From positions 1,178,001-1,242,000 of the forward strand of contig BQMF02000028.1 in assembly GCA_027922465.2 (NCBI GenBank): DNA of 64,000 nucleotides. The letters are read 5' to 3'. The notes beneath the pieces were generated by a model. The model was given only the letters and a program-made list of their open reading frames with translations. It had not been told where the DNA came from and made no database searches. The position numbers were made by a program, and so were the translations under genes. Numbering within the stretch: the stretch's first letter is position 1; the number at the start of each line of letters is the position of its first letter. Source of the stretch: Turritopsis dohrnii (Eukaryota > Cnidaria > Hydrozoa > Anthoathecata > Oceaniidae). Shown here piece after piece: positions 20,295 to 31,683 of this stretch.

Positions 20295-21923
20295 ATGTCC
20301 AGCCTTCGTGAAGCCAGAAAAGCGTTACTTCAAGCTCATGCATCAAATTTGCTTTGTGATGAAGAGTTTTGCTTGCTGTACGACTTGAACACCTCTAAAA
20401 ATCCAGATTTTGAATACTGGCAATATGAATCTTTCAATTTTGATGATGTGACGGATGCAGATGCATTAACAGAGTTCAGATTTCATAAAGCAGACATTGT
20501 ACGTTTTCCTAATGCTATGGCTTTGCCTAATGAAATTACCTGCTATCTTTATAACGACCTATCTATATATTAATAGCCGATTCTCTGTCTGTTTGTTTGT
20601 TTGTTTGTAAGTCACGCAAAATGGTAGATTGAGTTGTGAGCGAAATTGTTTCTTTTTTGTGTGTGACGTGAGTTCGAAGCAAATCGAACGTGACTTATTT
20701 TGGCGGCTGACGAACTAATAGGAACAACGTTTTGTTTGTATTATAATTGTTAGTTTTATATTCCAAGGACTACGTTGACTACGTTGGCTTTGAAAACAAT
20801 ACATCAACTAAATACAAAGAAACTAACTGATTAAACAGTTTGGACAAGAAGTAGCAGTGGCAGAACATAGCAGCATGTTTGCCAGTGTATCCTAATGTAT
20901 CTTTGCCTGACTGTCTCAGACGGGTTAACTTTTTTTCGAGTAACCAAACTGTTTAAAAACCGATAGGTAAAAAAAAGAGTATCATGAAACAAAATATTTT
21001 TTTGCTTTTCTTTTAATAATTTAATTTCTTTTTTTAATTGTTATGCGCTTCAGATCGAACGTTTTTTTATTCACTTTATTCATTTAGCACGTGCCTTTTT
21101 TCCTCTCCTCCGGTGTGATATTTTTAAGAAGAGAAACCATTTCCCCCTTACGTTAGATAGCACCCATGTTAGAGCGCGTAACTTTTTTTAAAACAAAAGC
21201 TAATAAAAAATTGAAGTTTTCTCTCTCTACGTTTTAAGTGTATTGTTACACTGATAAAAGATTGGTTTTACCAGAGGTTGTGACTTCCAATCTGCTTCTG
21301 GTTGAACACAAGTTGTACGAGCCGTTTATAAGGAAATTTGACGTTTATTGATACAGTGATACAGAGCAGGTGGACATGGGCGGCGAGCGACGCCGCCTTG
21401 GTGGCTAGTGTGTTGAAAAGCTTGAAGCACTTTGTGTACTACTTAGACGGTTAGCATACCCTTGTCGATACTCTGACATGATTCCTCGTTTTGGACGTCC
21501 AGTCCCACAATATGCATGATATACAACCAAATGATCGATTTCGTTTACTCTCACTGGGGACATCTCTTACAAGATTGGGGAATGCCATGGCTAAGTCCAA
21601 GAAAGTTACAAGATTATGCTGATACAATTCACAGAAAAGGTGCAGCTCTAGATAATGTTTGGGGTTTTGTTGATGGAACTGTTCGTCAATGCTCCAGACC
21701 ACAGGAAGATCAAAGAGTTCTCTATAATGGACATAAAAAAGTACATGGTATAAAGTTTCAGAGTGTTTCTACTCCCAATGGATTGATTGCAAATCTCTTT
21801 GGGCCTGTTGAGGGATGTAGACATGTAAATATTAACTGGAGGTCAAAGAACACTTCAACGAAACTTTATGTTATAAAAAAAGATGATGAAAAAATATCTA
21901 GTTATTTATCAACCTTTTTATGA
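20295..21923 (+). pseudogene. Harbinger transposase, interrupted by a Helitron
   Basis: The first part (20295-20561) encodes FHKADIVRFPNAMALP and EITCYLYNDL. After the Helitron (20562-21408) the frame goes on with VEKLEALCVLLRRLAYPCRY and IPRFGRPVPQ. One frameshift near 21512 then leads to FVYSHWGHLLQDWGMPWLSP, the first catalytic site DNVWGFVDGTVR, and VYNGHKKVHGIKFQS-like sequence up to the GCRH motif. The second Asp that should follow GCRH is not seen (GCRHVN) and the C-terminal third is lost. It would have cut and pasted the element in the nucleus. Inactive as it stands. Confidence 0.85.
20562..21408 (+). mobile_element. Non-autonomous Helitron 3 inside the Harbinger transposase exon
   Basis: It starts TCTATATATTAATAGCCGAT and ends with the GGCGGCG/CGCCGCC hairpin plus CTAG (21405-21408), between A (20561) and T (21409). 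Across the site the transposase codons read on in frame (NDL then VEKLEALC), so the insertion was precise and made no target duplication, as expected for a Helitron. It is 847 bp and has no coding capacity that I recognise. Confidence 0.95.
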
Positions 21924-22558
21924 GAAGTTTTAAAATGTCTGATTGCTGCTGTATTTGATGCTCAAATGCTTCCTGTCTTCGTTCTGCCAACTTTAATTCT
22001 CTTTCTTTCATGCTTAGTTCTTTTTGTCTAATTTCTTGTTCTTTTTCATTTTTTCTATCTCAAATACATTATTGTACTATTACCAGTGCTACGTGGATTT
22101 TTTCTAGCGGTGACTTCAATAGCTCCCTCCTCAGTTTTTCTCTTCTTAGTCTCAGAATAACGTTCCATATCCAAGTTTCTTACACTTTCTGCAGTTTTCT
22201 TATCATTTTCTTTATTAAGGTCGTCCTCCTCTTTTTGTTTTGACTGACACTGCTCATGTTCTTTTTTCTTTCATATATTTATTGCAACAGATCATCTAAT
22301 TCGTTTGCGTCAACACTAATACCTGATGCTCTTTCAATTTCAATCCTTTTTTAACAAACTGTATTAGAAGCTTTTTAATGCGGTCTCTCAGTGCACGTTG
22401 ATCAACTTTAAACCATTGAACAGTAGCAGCATTTAGAGCTGTAGCTGTTATCTCCAAACAAGCACCTCGTTCTCTTGATGCAGCTTTAAACTGAAACAAA
22501 TCATGTGCTACTATTTCTTTACATAACATGATATCATGGTCCAGGGACCAGTCCATTT
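21905..22558 (-). pseudogene. Harbinger Myb/SANT-like accessory protein
   Basis: The frame begins MDWSLDHDIMLCKEIVAHDL, continues with RGACLEITATALNAATVQWF and KVDQRALRDRIKKLL, the pattern of the Myb-like DNA-binding partner of Harbinger transposases. A frameshift near 22345 separates this from RASGISVDANELDDLLQ; further down (22050-21930) a charged helix QKELSMKERELKLAERRQEA can be read in another frame. In active elements this protein helps the transposase enter the nucleus and bind the ends. This copy looks broken. Confidence 0.7.
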
Positions 22559-23065
22559 TTCTACAAAATGCAAATAAAAATGGGCTATTATGTTTTTTTC
22601 AAAATGTTGACATGCAGTAAAAAATAGCATATATATATGAGTGATTGAAAATAAAGCAGCATCTATGACGACAACAAGAAATATTATGCCTTTCTCTCAA
22701 CTTTTATATTTCAAGGCTATATTAATACAAGAGTTTTAGGGAGAATCTATGAGAAAACCCACCTTTTACTGTTGACATCTTCGGCCTCTATGACCACAAG
22801 AATTGATCTGAAGACATTCAGGAGTGAAAGTAAACAAAGTTGTCACTATTTTGAACAGCTTTCATTTAGTCAACTTGGAAAAAAAGCTTGAAATACACTC
22901 ACCTATGACCACGACGGAGAAAACTCTTTTTTTCGATCTCAACGAAGCAGAGACAACACAACGAAGACGAGAAGGAAATCACCCCTTACGCATGCGCATT
23001 GCCCCTCGTTCCAGTTTCCTGAGTCGTCGTCGCCGTCGCCGTTCCGCTTTCGTAAGGTCACTATT

Positions 23066-23820
23066 AGTTTGGATATCGCCAGTACCCATGGCCAATAAAT
23101 TGACTTTTTACAATAGTGACTAAGGGGGGCCCACCATGGTTGGGGCTGACGGGTCAAATTTTTTTTTGAAATTTAGGACCTTCAGATTGGCTAAAACGCT
23201 ATCCCAATATCTGAAATTTATAGTATTAAAAACGAGAAAAAGTTATTATATGCGTGTTTATATTATTATAAAAAACTTCTTTTAAAAGCATAACGTTAAG
23301 ATAAATACAATGTAGGAAACTTAAACTTAACAAAAAACAACAACAAAACAAGTTAAAATTTTCCAAAGTAACTGGTTCTTCCCGAGCCCTCACAAATTCT
23401 TTGCAAACTTCAATAACATTGATTTGGTCAGTCAATTCTTTGTGAATAATCAAGATAGCCAAAGCTTTGAATTGTTGACTTTTCATTGTAGACCGAGCCA
23501 TGTTTTGAGCCGCCTTTTCCGGTGGAAAATGATCGTTTTGATGTGCATGACGTTGATGGATCTAGAGTTTGATAAAATGCTTCAAATTTGGGATTAGGTC
23601 ACGATCAGTCTTAGAAAAATTGTTAATCTCCTTGAAAATATCTCTAAAACACACAGGTTTTGATTCGATTGTTGCATGAAGAACATTACTTTTTTCAAAA
23701 TCCGGTGTTTCAACTTCCTGTCTCTTTATTGATAATTTCTGTTTCTATTGTTTTTTTTTATTCTAAAGAACTCAATGCGTGTCGTACGAAGTTACCATAT
23801 CATCACCCAGTTTTATCGCT
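23066..23820. other. Degraded LINE sequence
   Basis: This lies between the Harbinger end and the readable LINE palm. Only short, frame-broken RT-like traces are present; nothing else is recognised. Confidence 0.4.
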
Positions 23821-23829
23821 TGTGATGTC

Positions 23830-24330
23830 CCCTAAGGTCCAATACTTGGTGCTGTCTTATTTCTATCGCATTTTAATGACTCTACTTACTCGCTGACTAC
23901 CTGTAAAATGTTAATGTATGCAGATGACACAGTAGTCTACTTTTTCTGACAGAGATATCAACTGTATCGAAAACAATCTTGGAAAGGATTTTCGGTCGTT
24001 CACAAAATGGCTATATGACAACGAACAAATAAACCCGAAAAAAGAGAAAACTGAAATAATGATTTTTGGCACCAAACAAAGTATCAACAAACTTGAGAAG
24101 AAAACCATAGATATCGAACTAACACTCATTCGTACAAGTACCTTGGTTTTAAACTGGCCACCACCCTTTATATGACCGAATACCTAAATTCAACCATAAA
24201 GAAGGCATCTTCAAGAATTCACCATCTGCGAAAAGTGAGAAGCTATATGGATTCGAAAACTGGCAAATTAATATACCAATCTATGGTAGTACCGACCTTT
24301 TCGTACTGTGCAGTAACTTTATATGGTTCG
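23830..24330 (+). pseudogene. LINE reverse transcriptase palm and thumb
   Basis: Across frames it reads GPILGAVLF, KMLMYADDTVVYF, ENNLGKDFRSFTKWLYDNEQ, KTEIMIFGTKQSINKLEKKT and KKASSRIHHLRKVRSYMDSK. The catalytic YADD is kept, but frameshifts at about 23885, 23942 and 24155 break the ORF. It is the 3' block of the second LINE; the tail at 24537-24560 marks the end of the element. Confidence 0.8.
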
Positions 24331-24560
24331 TTCTGTTTAGTAAGGCTTTTTTTTACTGTTCTCCATTTCTCGTTAAGGGGTATTTTTTCTAATTTCTAAA
24401 TTTAGCTTACTGTATACATACATAATATTCATGTACCTTTATTTTATATCTTTTATTTCACAGGACATCTAAGATAACACTGTATAATATTTGAATATGA
24501 TACTACTGTAGATTTTTATTCTGTATAAATATTTGCTAAACAAACAAACAAACAAACAAA

Positions 24561-24845
24561 CGCTTGTGGTATACTTGCCAATCACTGGAGGGTTTTTCAC
24601 AAGTCATTCTTATTGCAACCCAGAAAATTCAAAGTGATAACACATGCAGTTTTGACTTGACACAATTTTCCCCGATTTGAATAAAGCTTAGGTACAATTT
24701 ACATCCCCTCTTATCTTGTTGATTTTGAACAAACTGGCGCTTGGAGAAATGATGTACCAAGCGATAGCTGGATCGATTTGGAACCACCTGTGAATAGAAA
24801 TGCGTCAAGACAAACGAAAGAAGTTAGAGAAGAATTCAAATCCTA
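24561..24845 (+). pseudogene. Harbinger transposase C-terminal fragment
   Basis: Immediately after the (AAAC)n tail of the LINE the sequence reads ACGILANHWRVFHKSFLLQ, a broken LHNF segment, then GAWRNDVPSDSWIDLEPPVN and REEFKSYF. This is the C-terminal region of HARBI1-type transposases (the helix after the last catalytic Glu, then the conserved VRxxFxxYF end). It may be the other half of the transposase that starts at 14560, separated by LINE insertions, but about 200 residues between them are not found. Confidence 0.65.
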
Positions 24846-24849
24846 TTTT

Positions 24850-24881
24850 TACATCTTGTTGCCCATATGCAACAAGATGTA
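24850..24881. repeat. Perfect 13-bp inverted repeat (hairpin)
   Basis: TACATCTTGTTGC and its exact complement flank the 6-base spacer CCATAT. Short A/T extensions lengthen the stem. It lies just after the stop-free end of the Harbinger fragment and could be a terminator-like structure or a chance palindrome. Confidence 0.6.
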
Positions 24882-24979
24882 TGTAAAATATTTACATGAA
24901 AGCTCATTACCTGTATCTATGACTTGGAAAATGCAATGTAATAAAGGGGACAGGGGACAGGGGACCAGTGAAGCTGCAT

Positions 24980-25358
24980 TACACCAACACACAAATGAGT
25001 CGTTTTATCTCACTCGAACGAAGGGCAAAGCAAATAATTGGTCGAGATGTTCCAAATATTCTCAACACTCGTCATTGTCAAGCGATCACTGGAAAAGGAA
25101 ATATGTAGCAATTTTGAAGGATATTTCCAACTTCAACAACACCACAAAGTAACTCGAAACAATGGGCATCTTCTTGTAATTCCAAAGGTTAAACTTGAAC
25201 TTGGCAAACAAGCATTCAAATATAGTGGAGCAAAGCTATTTAATGACTTACCATTATCTATACGAAAAGCAACTACTATAAATGCGTTTACTAAAGATCT
25301 GGAAGTGTTTTTGTTTAACGCCCCAATCAGGGCGTCCCACAAGAATCATACCCAGTGA
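24980..25358 (+). pseudogene. LINE ORF2 C-terminal fragment
   Basis: Two frames hold MSRFISLERRAKQIIGRDVP and NILNTRHCQA, then, shifted, VTRNNGHLLVIPKVKLELGK, KYSGAKLFNDLPLSIRKATT and AFTKDLEVFLFN, ending at a TGA at 25356-25358. This is the post-RT end of a CR1/Jockey-like LINE, comparable with the fragment at 2-520 (GPKIWNIIPE corresponds to GAKLFNDLPL). Confidence 0.75.
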
Positions 25359-26253
25359 TTGATATGGCTTTTTGTGATCGATACGTTGTCATATTATTTC
25401 CCACGTCCTTACAGGTCTTTGCTTTCAATCACAGGGTTTGATTTTTGTTTTTAGGAAAGTATATTTTCACTTTTTATGAAACTTTTTAAACTTTTTATTA
25501 AGGTAAAAACAACAATACAACTACCAATGCCAACAACGACAACGAGCTTCCAAGGCCATTGAATTTAATGACTGTGATTAAATCTAATTCATCTCTCCAA
25601 AAGAAGAACTGAGATGGTAACAGTAGAAAGAACGTATTGTCTCGAAATTTATACGTACATGTACATGCAAGATTCCTGATTCAATATGGATACAATAAAG
25701 ATGGAAACGCAAAGGAATACACAAATGATACACAATGAGACATAATATCGAAATATTAACGCCAATGTACGTCCTTTTTTTCGCCCCATCAACAATATTG
25801 CCTGTACTCCAAGTAGCTTGAGAGTTAGGTTTCACGGAATCAAATTTGACTAAGTGTGACAATTGTAAATCGTTATTAAGTCATCAATTCGTTTACTTAT
25901 TACGTCACACAGTGCGTACGGACCGGCTACTATAAATAAATCATGATGCCAAGGAACATAGTGAAATGCTGTAATGGCGGCTGTATTTTGCGAATGTTTT
26001 TGGATTATTTTGTAGCAGTGATTCATTGCTTACAAAAAACTAAACTAGTGTATGTTTTTAAAGTCACGAATGAACTATTTTGAAACCTAGGTGTCTATCA
26101 CTTTACCCTTCGTCTAGCCCACATTTACAAACCAAATGGATGTTCATACTGAAGAATGTTGCAACAAATGGAGGGTGAGTGATTAGAAGAAATACATATG
26201 AAAGAAATATTAAGTCTTCCTCTTTTTCAAAAAAAAACTTTCCTAGAAACATA
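25359..26253. other. Probable LINE 3' UTR, then unassigned sequence
   Basis: I see no supported gene. Repeated CAA-rich runs near 25505-25545 are the only structure. Confidence 0.4.
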
Positions 26254-26438
26254 GACTATGTTCACACGTTTTGGATAGCTTTTGTGCGACATCGGAACGA
26301 AATCATTTCACTTTTTGCAGCGGAACAGAATCATTTCAATTTTAATAACGGATAACTTCGGAATAATGTGAACGAAACTTCTATCCGGTATGGAAATTGT
26401 TCCGAAATGATATCTAGCCGATAAATGTGAACATGGTC
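26254..26438. mobile_element. 185-bp MITE
   Basis: The left end GACTATGTTCACACGTTTTG and the complement of the right end GACCATGTTCACATTTATCG form imperfect TIRs. ATA flanks both sides (26251-26253 and 26439-26441). The inside contains GGAACGAAATCATTTCA-like repeats. A 3-bp duplication is compatible with a Harbinger-type MITE. Confidence 0.7.
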
Positions 26439-26441
26439 ATA

Positions 26442-27055
26442 ATTATTAAAATGTAATTTTTACATTAACAAACTACTACTTAAGGTTCTTAGCATATTGG
26501 ATGAGACAAATTCCAATCAAACTACCAGACTGCAAACACACTGTTTCCAGAATCCCAGGTAGTTGACACTGTACCAAACTTTCTTTATCGAAAGAAGAAG
26601 TGTTGGGAAAGAAGGATTGGGAAAACATAATGACAATACAAGTCACGTTATTAAGAGTCATAAACGTTAGATTAAACTAAAAACCATCACTCAGGTATCT
26701 TATAATGTTACTGTCACAATTATAACTTTGGAGCAAATTGCCTTTCATTAAAATGCTAGTTTCGTAAATAAATTTTAAGCTAATTTTAGTTTCTTTTCAA
26801 GCATCCATAATTAAGAGATTTTGTTGAAAGGTTTGCACAGGTCTTTAGATAATTATTCAAATTACTTGGCGAAATTTTAGGTTTGATTTCAAGTTTAACC
26901 CTGTACCCTGATACAACTACATACAAGATACAAGAGTATACAACTGTTTCAACAAAGAAAAAATTTAAGTGCATAAAAGTTTCTTATCTACGATTCCTTT
27001 CTGTTCTTACTTTCACTAGCAATGATCTTTCTCCAACTTTTTCAGATAACACTTT
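26442..27055. other. No gene recognised
   Basis: AT-rich, only short unsupported ORFs. Confidence 0.4.
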
Positions 27056-28830
27056 TATCTCTGAGATACTGTTAATGACCTGCTTAACTTCCACCATTGA
27101 TATATTTCTTTCGAGGTAATAAGGTCTTTGAAATGATTTTGTATAGCACGATTATCTTCACTAGAGAACTTGATGCGGTGCTTTGGTTGACAACTACTTT
27201 TGTGACTTGTACTGTCGTTACTATCTTCATTATCTGAGTTAGCGGTTGTTTTGAAAGATAATTCGGGACTGAAATCGGTTCGCATGGCTTCTCACAGCCG
27301 GTTACTTGTCGAAGATGCTTTTTTTGTTCTGTCAACCAAGTTATGCACAGCTGTGGCAGTTTTTTCGGCGTGACAGAGCAAATCAGCAGTATGCTTTTTC
27401 AGCTCCGGTAAATTTCCATGAACTGTAGTTGTGGAAAACTTTCGAATCAATGTGGTTGTCATCCGACTACATTGAAATGGTACAGCTTGCTTCCAAAAGC
27501 TGCTGAACTGGGCAAGAACCATTGAAGAGGCCATTTCCTTTCCTGCCCAGCTCACAAAAACCTCATCTGTTGGGTCACAACTAATGCCTGGCAGGTTGTT
27601 CCTAATATGGTTTATGCACAGTTGCAAAACTGATTTTGAATTGAAAAGCGTAATGATAAAACTGCCGGACCTTTATACTCTGTTTTGTGTTTTTTTCACT
27701 GACACGATAAAGCCATCTTCGTTACGTCTCATCTCGTTGGCTTCTTGAAGAGTCATATTTGCCAATGCTCCACACCTGCTGGCATTATCGAGAATGATAG
27801 TGGAGATGAGGTAATCTCTTGTCAGGCAAAAGTCTTTCCTGGTTAAGTTTTCTGGTTCGATCAAAATTATACTCTTAAACAAGTCTTTTGCCTTTGAAAC
27901 AATCTCAGATTTATCAAAGCAATTCATTGCTTCTGATGTTGGCAAGTTTCTGTTCCACCTCCTGATGATTACGCGCATTCTATGCATATCCTGTGTATTA
28001 AGAAGTTTTCCCTTCAGCTCACAAAAATCATAAAAATTCAATATGGAGTAATTATTTGTTCGTAGTGAACCAGCTTTCAGACGTTCTTGACAATCATTTA
28101 TCCAGGCTTCTAAATAATCTTTCTGTACCAGCTTATCAAACGATCCACTTACATCATTAAATCGTAGAATAAAAGCTATGGTGCTTTTATGCTCTTCTAC
28201 TCCAATTAACCACGACTTAAACTCATCTTACACTCCGTCCTCTTCTTTTGAAGTCATGAAGAATCTTTCGTCTCGATCTTCATAGTCAATTTCCAACTCG
28301 TTTTCATAATCTTTTTCACCTTTTCCGTCATTTAAACCTTCACTAATTTCTCTATTGTAACCTTCACGTTCCTTCGCACCTTTTACAACTGGATTTATAG
28401 GGTCAAGCCAGTCTTCATCACTTTCTGCATCATCACTGCAGAGCAAAGGGTTGCGGAAAAGGAGCTCGTTTTTTTTAAGTTGATTAATTTGTTCTTCTTC
28501 ATCATCAGAGGAAGTACTTGAGGAAGCATCACTTTCTGTACGATCATCTTCTAGCACATTAATCGCTTTTTTCATAAAGTGGGATAGCTTATGAGATTTC
28601 AACTGATGTGCCTGTCTTAGATAATTACGCAATCTTTTTCGGGGCGAGTGAACATTGAGCCATTGGACAAATTTGTCTTTTATATTTGCGTGGTTTTGAT
28701 TTCCTCATTGTTTTAGGCTTTAAAGATCTTTCCATATTCAAGTTAAAATTAACTCGTGCCGCCGACGCATCTTCTTTGGTCCATTGATGTTTTCTGGACA
28801 TCAAATGTTTCTTCAAATTACTACACATCC
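27055..28830 (-). pseudogene. TR locus B: zinc finger, acidic linker, tyrosine recombinase
   Basis: Read from 28830 down: a basic region with a C2H2-like finger (ICPMAQC, then, after a frameshift near 28630, NYLRQAH), an acidic, serine-rich linker (TESDASSSTSSDDEEE), a stop at 28228, a core-binding region (28190-28045), then the catalytic domain with LILDNASR-like TIILDNASRCGALANMTL (first catalytic Arg). After a stop near 27672 comes FVSWAGKEMASSMV and TLIRKFSTTTVHGNLPELKK (second Arg, His) with HTADLLCHAEKTATAVHNL. Where relatives have a tyrosine I read Asn (VHNL), so the nucleophile appears lost. A C-terminal SANT-like stretch (KFSSEDNRAIQNHFKDLI) follows. Several stops and shifts make it a pseudogene. 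Confidence 0.65.
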
Positions 28831-28932
28831 TAAATGAACAGTAGTTGTATTCTTTAATACTTTTTGGGAGACTTAATTGTACGGAACAAGTGAAAGAAAT
28901 ACTTATATGAATCCGAACTATTTACTATTTAT

Positions 28933-29266
28933 GGCGCCGTAGTATAGTGGTTATCACTCTCATATTTCATCCGAGAGATCGGGGTTCAATTCCCCTTGGC
29001 GGCGATTCACCATGCGCAAGTGAATGTACCATAGCGCCGGGTCGACCCATGCCATGTGAGAGAAATTGGGTAGATGATACATCGGGTGTTGCAGGAAGGT
29101 CATCCAGAAGAGCACAGGCCCTTGATTGGGTTTGTGTCACTCATGAGAGTGTCAAATACTTCGGAGCCTCCAACCTAAGCCGTGGCCCCTCCTGGAAAGC
29201 AGATGCAATAGCAACTGAGTGAGCGTAGCCACGTAAAACAATACCAAATAAATAAATAAATAAATA
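28933..29266 (+). mobile_element. tRNA-derived SINE with AAAT tail
   Basis: The first 70 bases fold like a tRNA: acceptor arms GGCGCCG and TGGCGGC (six of seven pairs), an A box TAGTATAGTGGTTATCAC, and a B box GGGGTTCAATTCCCC forming the T arm. The anticodon loop could read TTC (Glu), but its stem has mismatches and the CCA end is absent, so it is not a functional tRNA. A 190-base unique body and a tail of AAAT repeats (29246-29265) follow. It lies between TR locus B and the exons of the upstream gene. Confidence 0.8.
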
Positions 29267-29540
29267 CATCGCACAAACAGAGCATTTCACTTTTCTTCTT
29301 GATATTGTTGCATTCTTTTGGGATTTTTTTCCAAGGTTGATACCGCCTAAGGACAAAAGTTGTAAATAGGTTTTCTCATGATAGCTGTTTTGTGGCAAAT
29401 ATTTAAATTTTTTTCACAAGCAAGATTATTAAATATTTAATCTTACGTCTACTAACTTAAAAAACTGTGCGACGTAATTTGTCTAGAAAATGACATCAGT
29501 CTGTCTTACCTTCTTTGCTAATTCTATGTTGCCTGAAGTA

Positions 29541-30023
29541 AGGGATTGTTCACAAATGACGTCAACCAATTTTTCAAACTTTTTGACCCCCCTCCCCTCT
29601 CTGTCAACCTGCGTCAACTTTGCATTGCCCCCCTCCCCCTCAGTTGACGTCATCGTTTGAGAAGAGACTCCCCCTTCCCAAAAAAAAACAAAACAGCCTT
29701 CACCCCACTGGTCCTTTTATATCTTAGTTTCTTACGCATTTTTTTTATCAATCTCCACGTGAGCGAAAAACGGTGGAACGGAGCGAAGCCATCAAAAGCA
29801 ATATGGAAGGACTTTCCCACGCCACTACGGACCACATCAAAGTAAACATTCATTCACATTTTCATAAAAAACTTTTACTTAATTGGAAAAATCAAGGTTC
29901 TCAAAATTGTGAAGGTTGACGTCAACAGTAGTAGCACCTCCCCCCCTCCCCCCGTCAACTAGCGTCAACTTTGGCATAACCCCCCTCCCCCCTAACAGTT
30001 GACGTCATTTGTGAACAGTCCCT
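29541..30023. mobile_element. MITE with four CRE palindromes
   Basis: Ends are inverted: left AGGGATTGTTCACAAATGAC and the complement of the right end AGGGACTGTTCACAAATGAC (one difference), each running on into GTCAAC. Inside there are long C-rich tracts and direct repeats of GCGTCAACTTTG. The palindrome TGACGTCA occurs at 29557, 29645, 29917 and 30000. No coding content is seen apart from reading frames that are palindromic shadows of each other. Confidence 0.85.
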
Positions 30024-30134
30024 AATAGCATTTATAGCAGTCATTTTCAAACTAGAATGAATTAATAGTTAATGTCATATATAGTCTTCTAAATTGGGAA
30101 AAGATTTTTTGTCAAAACTAAGTTTTTACTTTTT

Positions 30135-31476
30135 ACCTATCTGCTGAAGATTGTTCAGGATCTTGAGTGATATTACTAGCAGGGTTAGCAGGTTCTTCAT
30201 GTGCACTGAAATAAGAAAAACATCAATTTAAGTGGAACTCATAAACTCCAAAGGTCTATGTATTTTCAAAGAAAATTTGAAACCAGAGGTTATAAAATAC
30301 ATCATATTTGCAAACTTCAATGAAAGCGTTTCATTGAAAGCTATGTCAAAGTTATAGCAAGAATTACCTTTTTAATTCACTTGACTGCTTTACACAAGAT
30401 TGTGGAAGATATTGTTTAACAAAGTCTGTTTCCAGTGAAACATCATTTTGACAATTTTTAGATTCAGGAAATGTTTCTTTAAATGCCCTATCGAAATCTA
30501 TTCATAGATTTATATTCATTACATGGATATGGTAAAAAATTCTTAAAAACTTCTACCAACCCTATCCAAAGAATGTCATCTGAACTTTCTGTAACATCAA
30601 CATCAAAAGCACACTTGATTTCATCACTCCTAATGTTAAATTAAAGAATAAAAATGGCAATGCATACAGTTAAAACTATTTCCAGAAACGGATTAATTAT
30701 TATTTTAAAGAAGTTACGGAAATTGGATTTAAAATTCCCAAATTGGTTTCATAAGTTTCAAGAATGAGTAAACTTAAAATATACCTGTTATCCTCAACGT
30801 ATGTAGGAATTTTTTCATCCATGTCAAAGGACCAGAAATCAGGAACACTATTATTGTATATAAAAGAATTCAATGAACACTTGTATTTGAAAGTCGTAAC
30901 TAAAATTAGATACACTGATTTATTACTTCAAGAAAAACAATATGGGTCCTTCACATATCTGTCATAAAGAATAGGTAACAACGTATGTATGGTAGAGAAT
31001 CAGTTGACGTCAAATTGTGTGGCCAATGACATTGTAATAATGGATAGAAGCTCATAATTACTATCAAAAATGGTTCCTTTTCTTCATCTTCATCTGTACT
31101 ACTGACATCATCTCCCAACAATAAACGTTCTTCCAGCTAAAATAATTAGAAAAGTAAGAAGAATAACTCAAAGTTATTCTCAATAATTATTACAGTTCAT
31201 TCGACTTACCATATCTTCATCATTGGTGCCATGAATTTTTCCCATTAACAACTTGATAGTTTCAGGTAAGACTACTCTTAACACATAATCTAATTTCTGA
31301 GAAGAAAGAATTCCATTATAATTTATTTTGGAAACAAAAAATTCATTTAACAATTTGTATTACAGTGGTACATACCTTTCTACCTTTCACATTAAAACGC
31401 TCCTTAAAAAATACGACGACTTCGTTAACTTTTGCCTCAGACAGATTTCCAAAGCCTGAATGCATATCGAGGCACC
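30135..31476 (-). CDS. Exons of an unidentified spliced gene upstream of TR locus B
   Basis: The best-supported exons are 31376-31476 (DMHSGFGNLSEAKVNEVVVF, basic end), 31210-31296 (KLDYVLRVVLPETIKLLMGK) and 31062-31136 (LEERLLLGDDVSSTDEDEE). Acceptors (TATAG, TCTCAG, TTTTAG) and donors (GTATG, GTAAG, GTAATT) are canonical and all junctions are phase 0. Further candidate exons lie at about 30790-30850, 30560-30640, 30365-30490 and 30135-30207, all acidic, but their phases were not resolved. The product resembles in layout the gene at 5.46-6.26 kb. Being directly upstream of a TR locus in both cases, these exons may belong to the same element or even the same transcript. Function unknown. Confidence 0.45.
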
Positions 31477-31683
31477 CTATAAATAAAGGTCATTGGATTT
31501 TTTTTTATTAAATTTTTATAAGTAATATTTTTCATAAATGAGATAGGACCCTCATCTGAAGTATTTTATACAATAGTTAAAATTTTCCCTGATTTTCTAG
31601 TCTTCCTATAACAGAGATATAACAATTGATATATATACTTTAATCCAGCTATTCAGAATATTGAGTGAGTGTGGATCATATTA

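Larger units (their letters stand above)
20132..23062. mobile_element. Harbinger DNA transposon with intact TIRs, containing a Helitron
   Basis: Left end AGTGACCTTACGAA (20132) and the complement of the right end (23062) share 14 bases, followed by similar GACG-rich subterminal sequence (for example GACAACGACGACGATGACG). A 3-bp ATT lies on both sides (20129-20131 and 23063-23065), which suits the Harbinger superfamily. It has the two-gene Harbinger layout: a transposase on the plus strand and a Myb-like protein on the minus strand, converging near 21.92 kb. The element is 2084 bp without its Helitron. Confidence 0.9.
17560..24560 (+). mobile_element. Second CR1/Jockey-like LINE, split by nested insertions
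   Basis: The LINE is present in three blocks: about 17560-17752, 19793-20131 and 23063-24560. The first ends SNFNQ and the second begins FTFGEVSNTDVLKYL in the same frame once the inserted element and one TA copy are set aside. The second carries GEFPEELKVARVTPIYKSGT and stops at the Harbinger insertion. The third carries the palm with YADDTVV near 23910 and the region FTKWLYDNEQINPKKEKTEI, then a 3' UTR and an (AAAC)n tail at 24537-24560. The third block has several frameshifts and a degraded 23.1-23.8 kb part. Insertion order is thus LINE first, then the TIR element and Harbinger. Confidence 0.8.

Noticed and set aside
28933..29003. Functional tRNA-Glu gene
   Set aside because: Mismatched anticodon stem, imperfect acceptor and a SINE body with AAAT tail follow; it is a tRNA-derived SINE head.
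29650..29853. Overlapping ORFs on both strands within the CRE-rich MITE
   Set aside because: They are opposite-strand shadows of each other inside a non-coding MITE.
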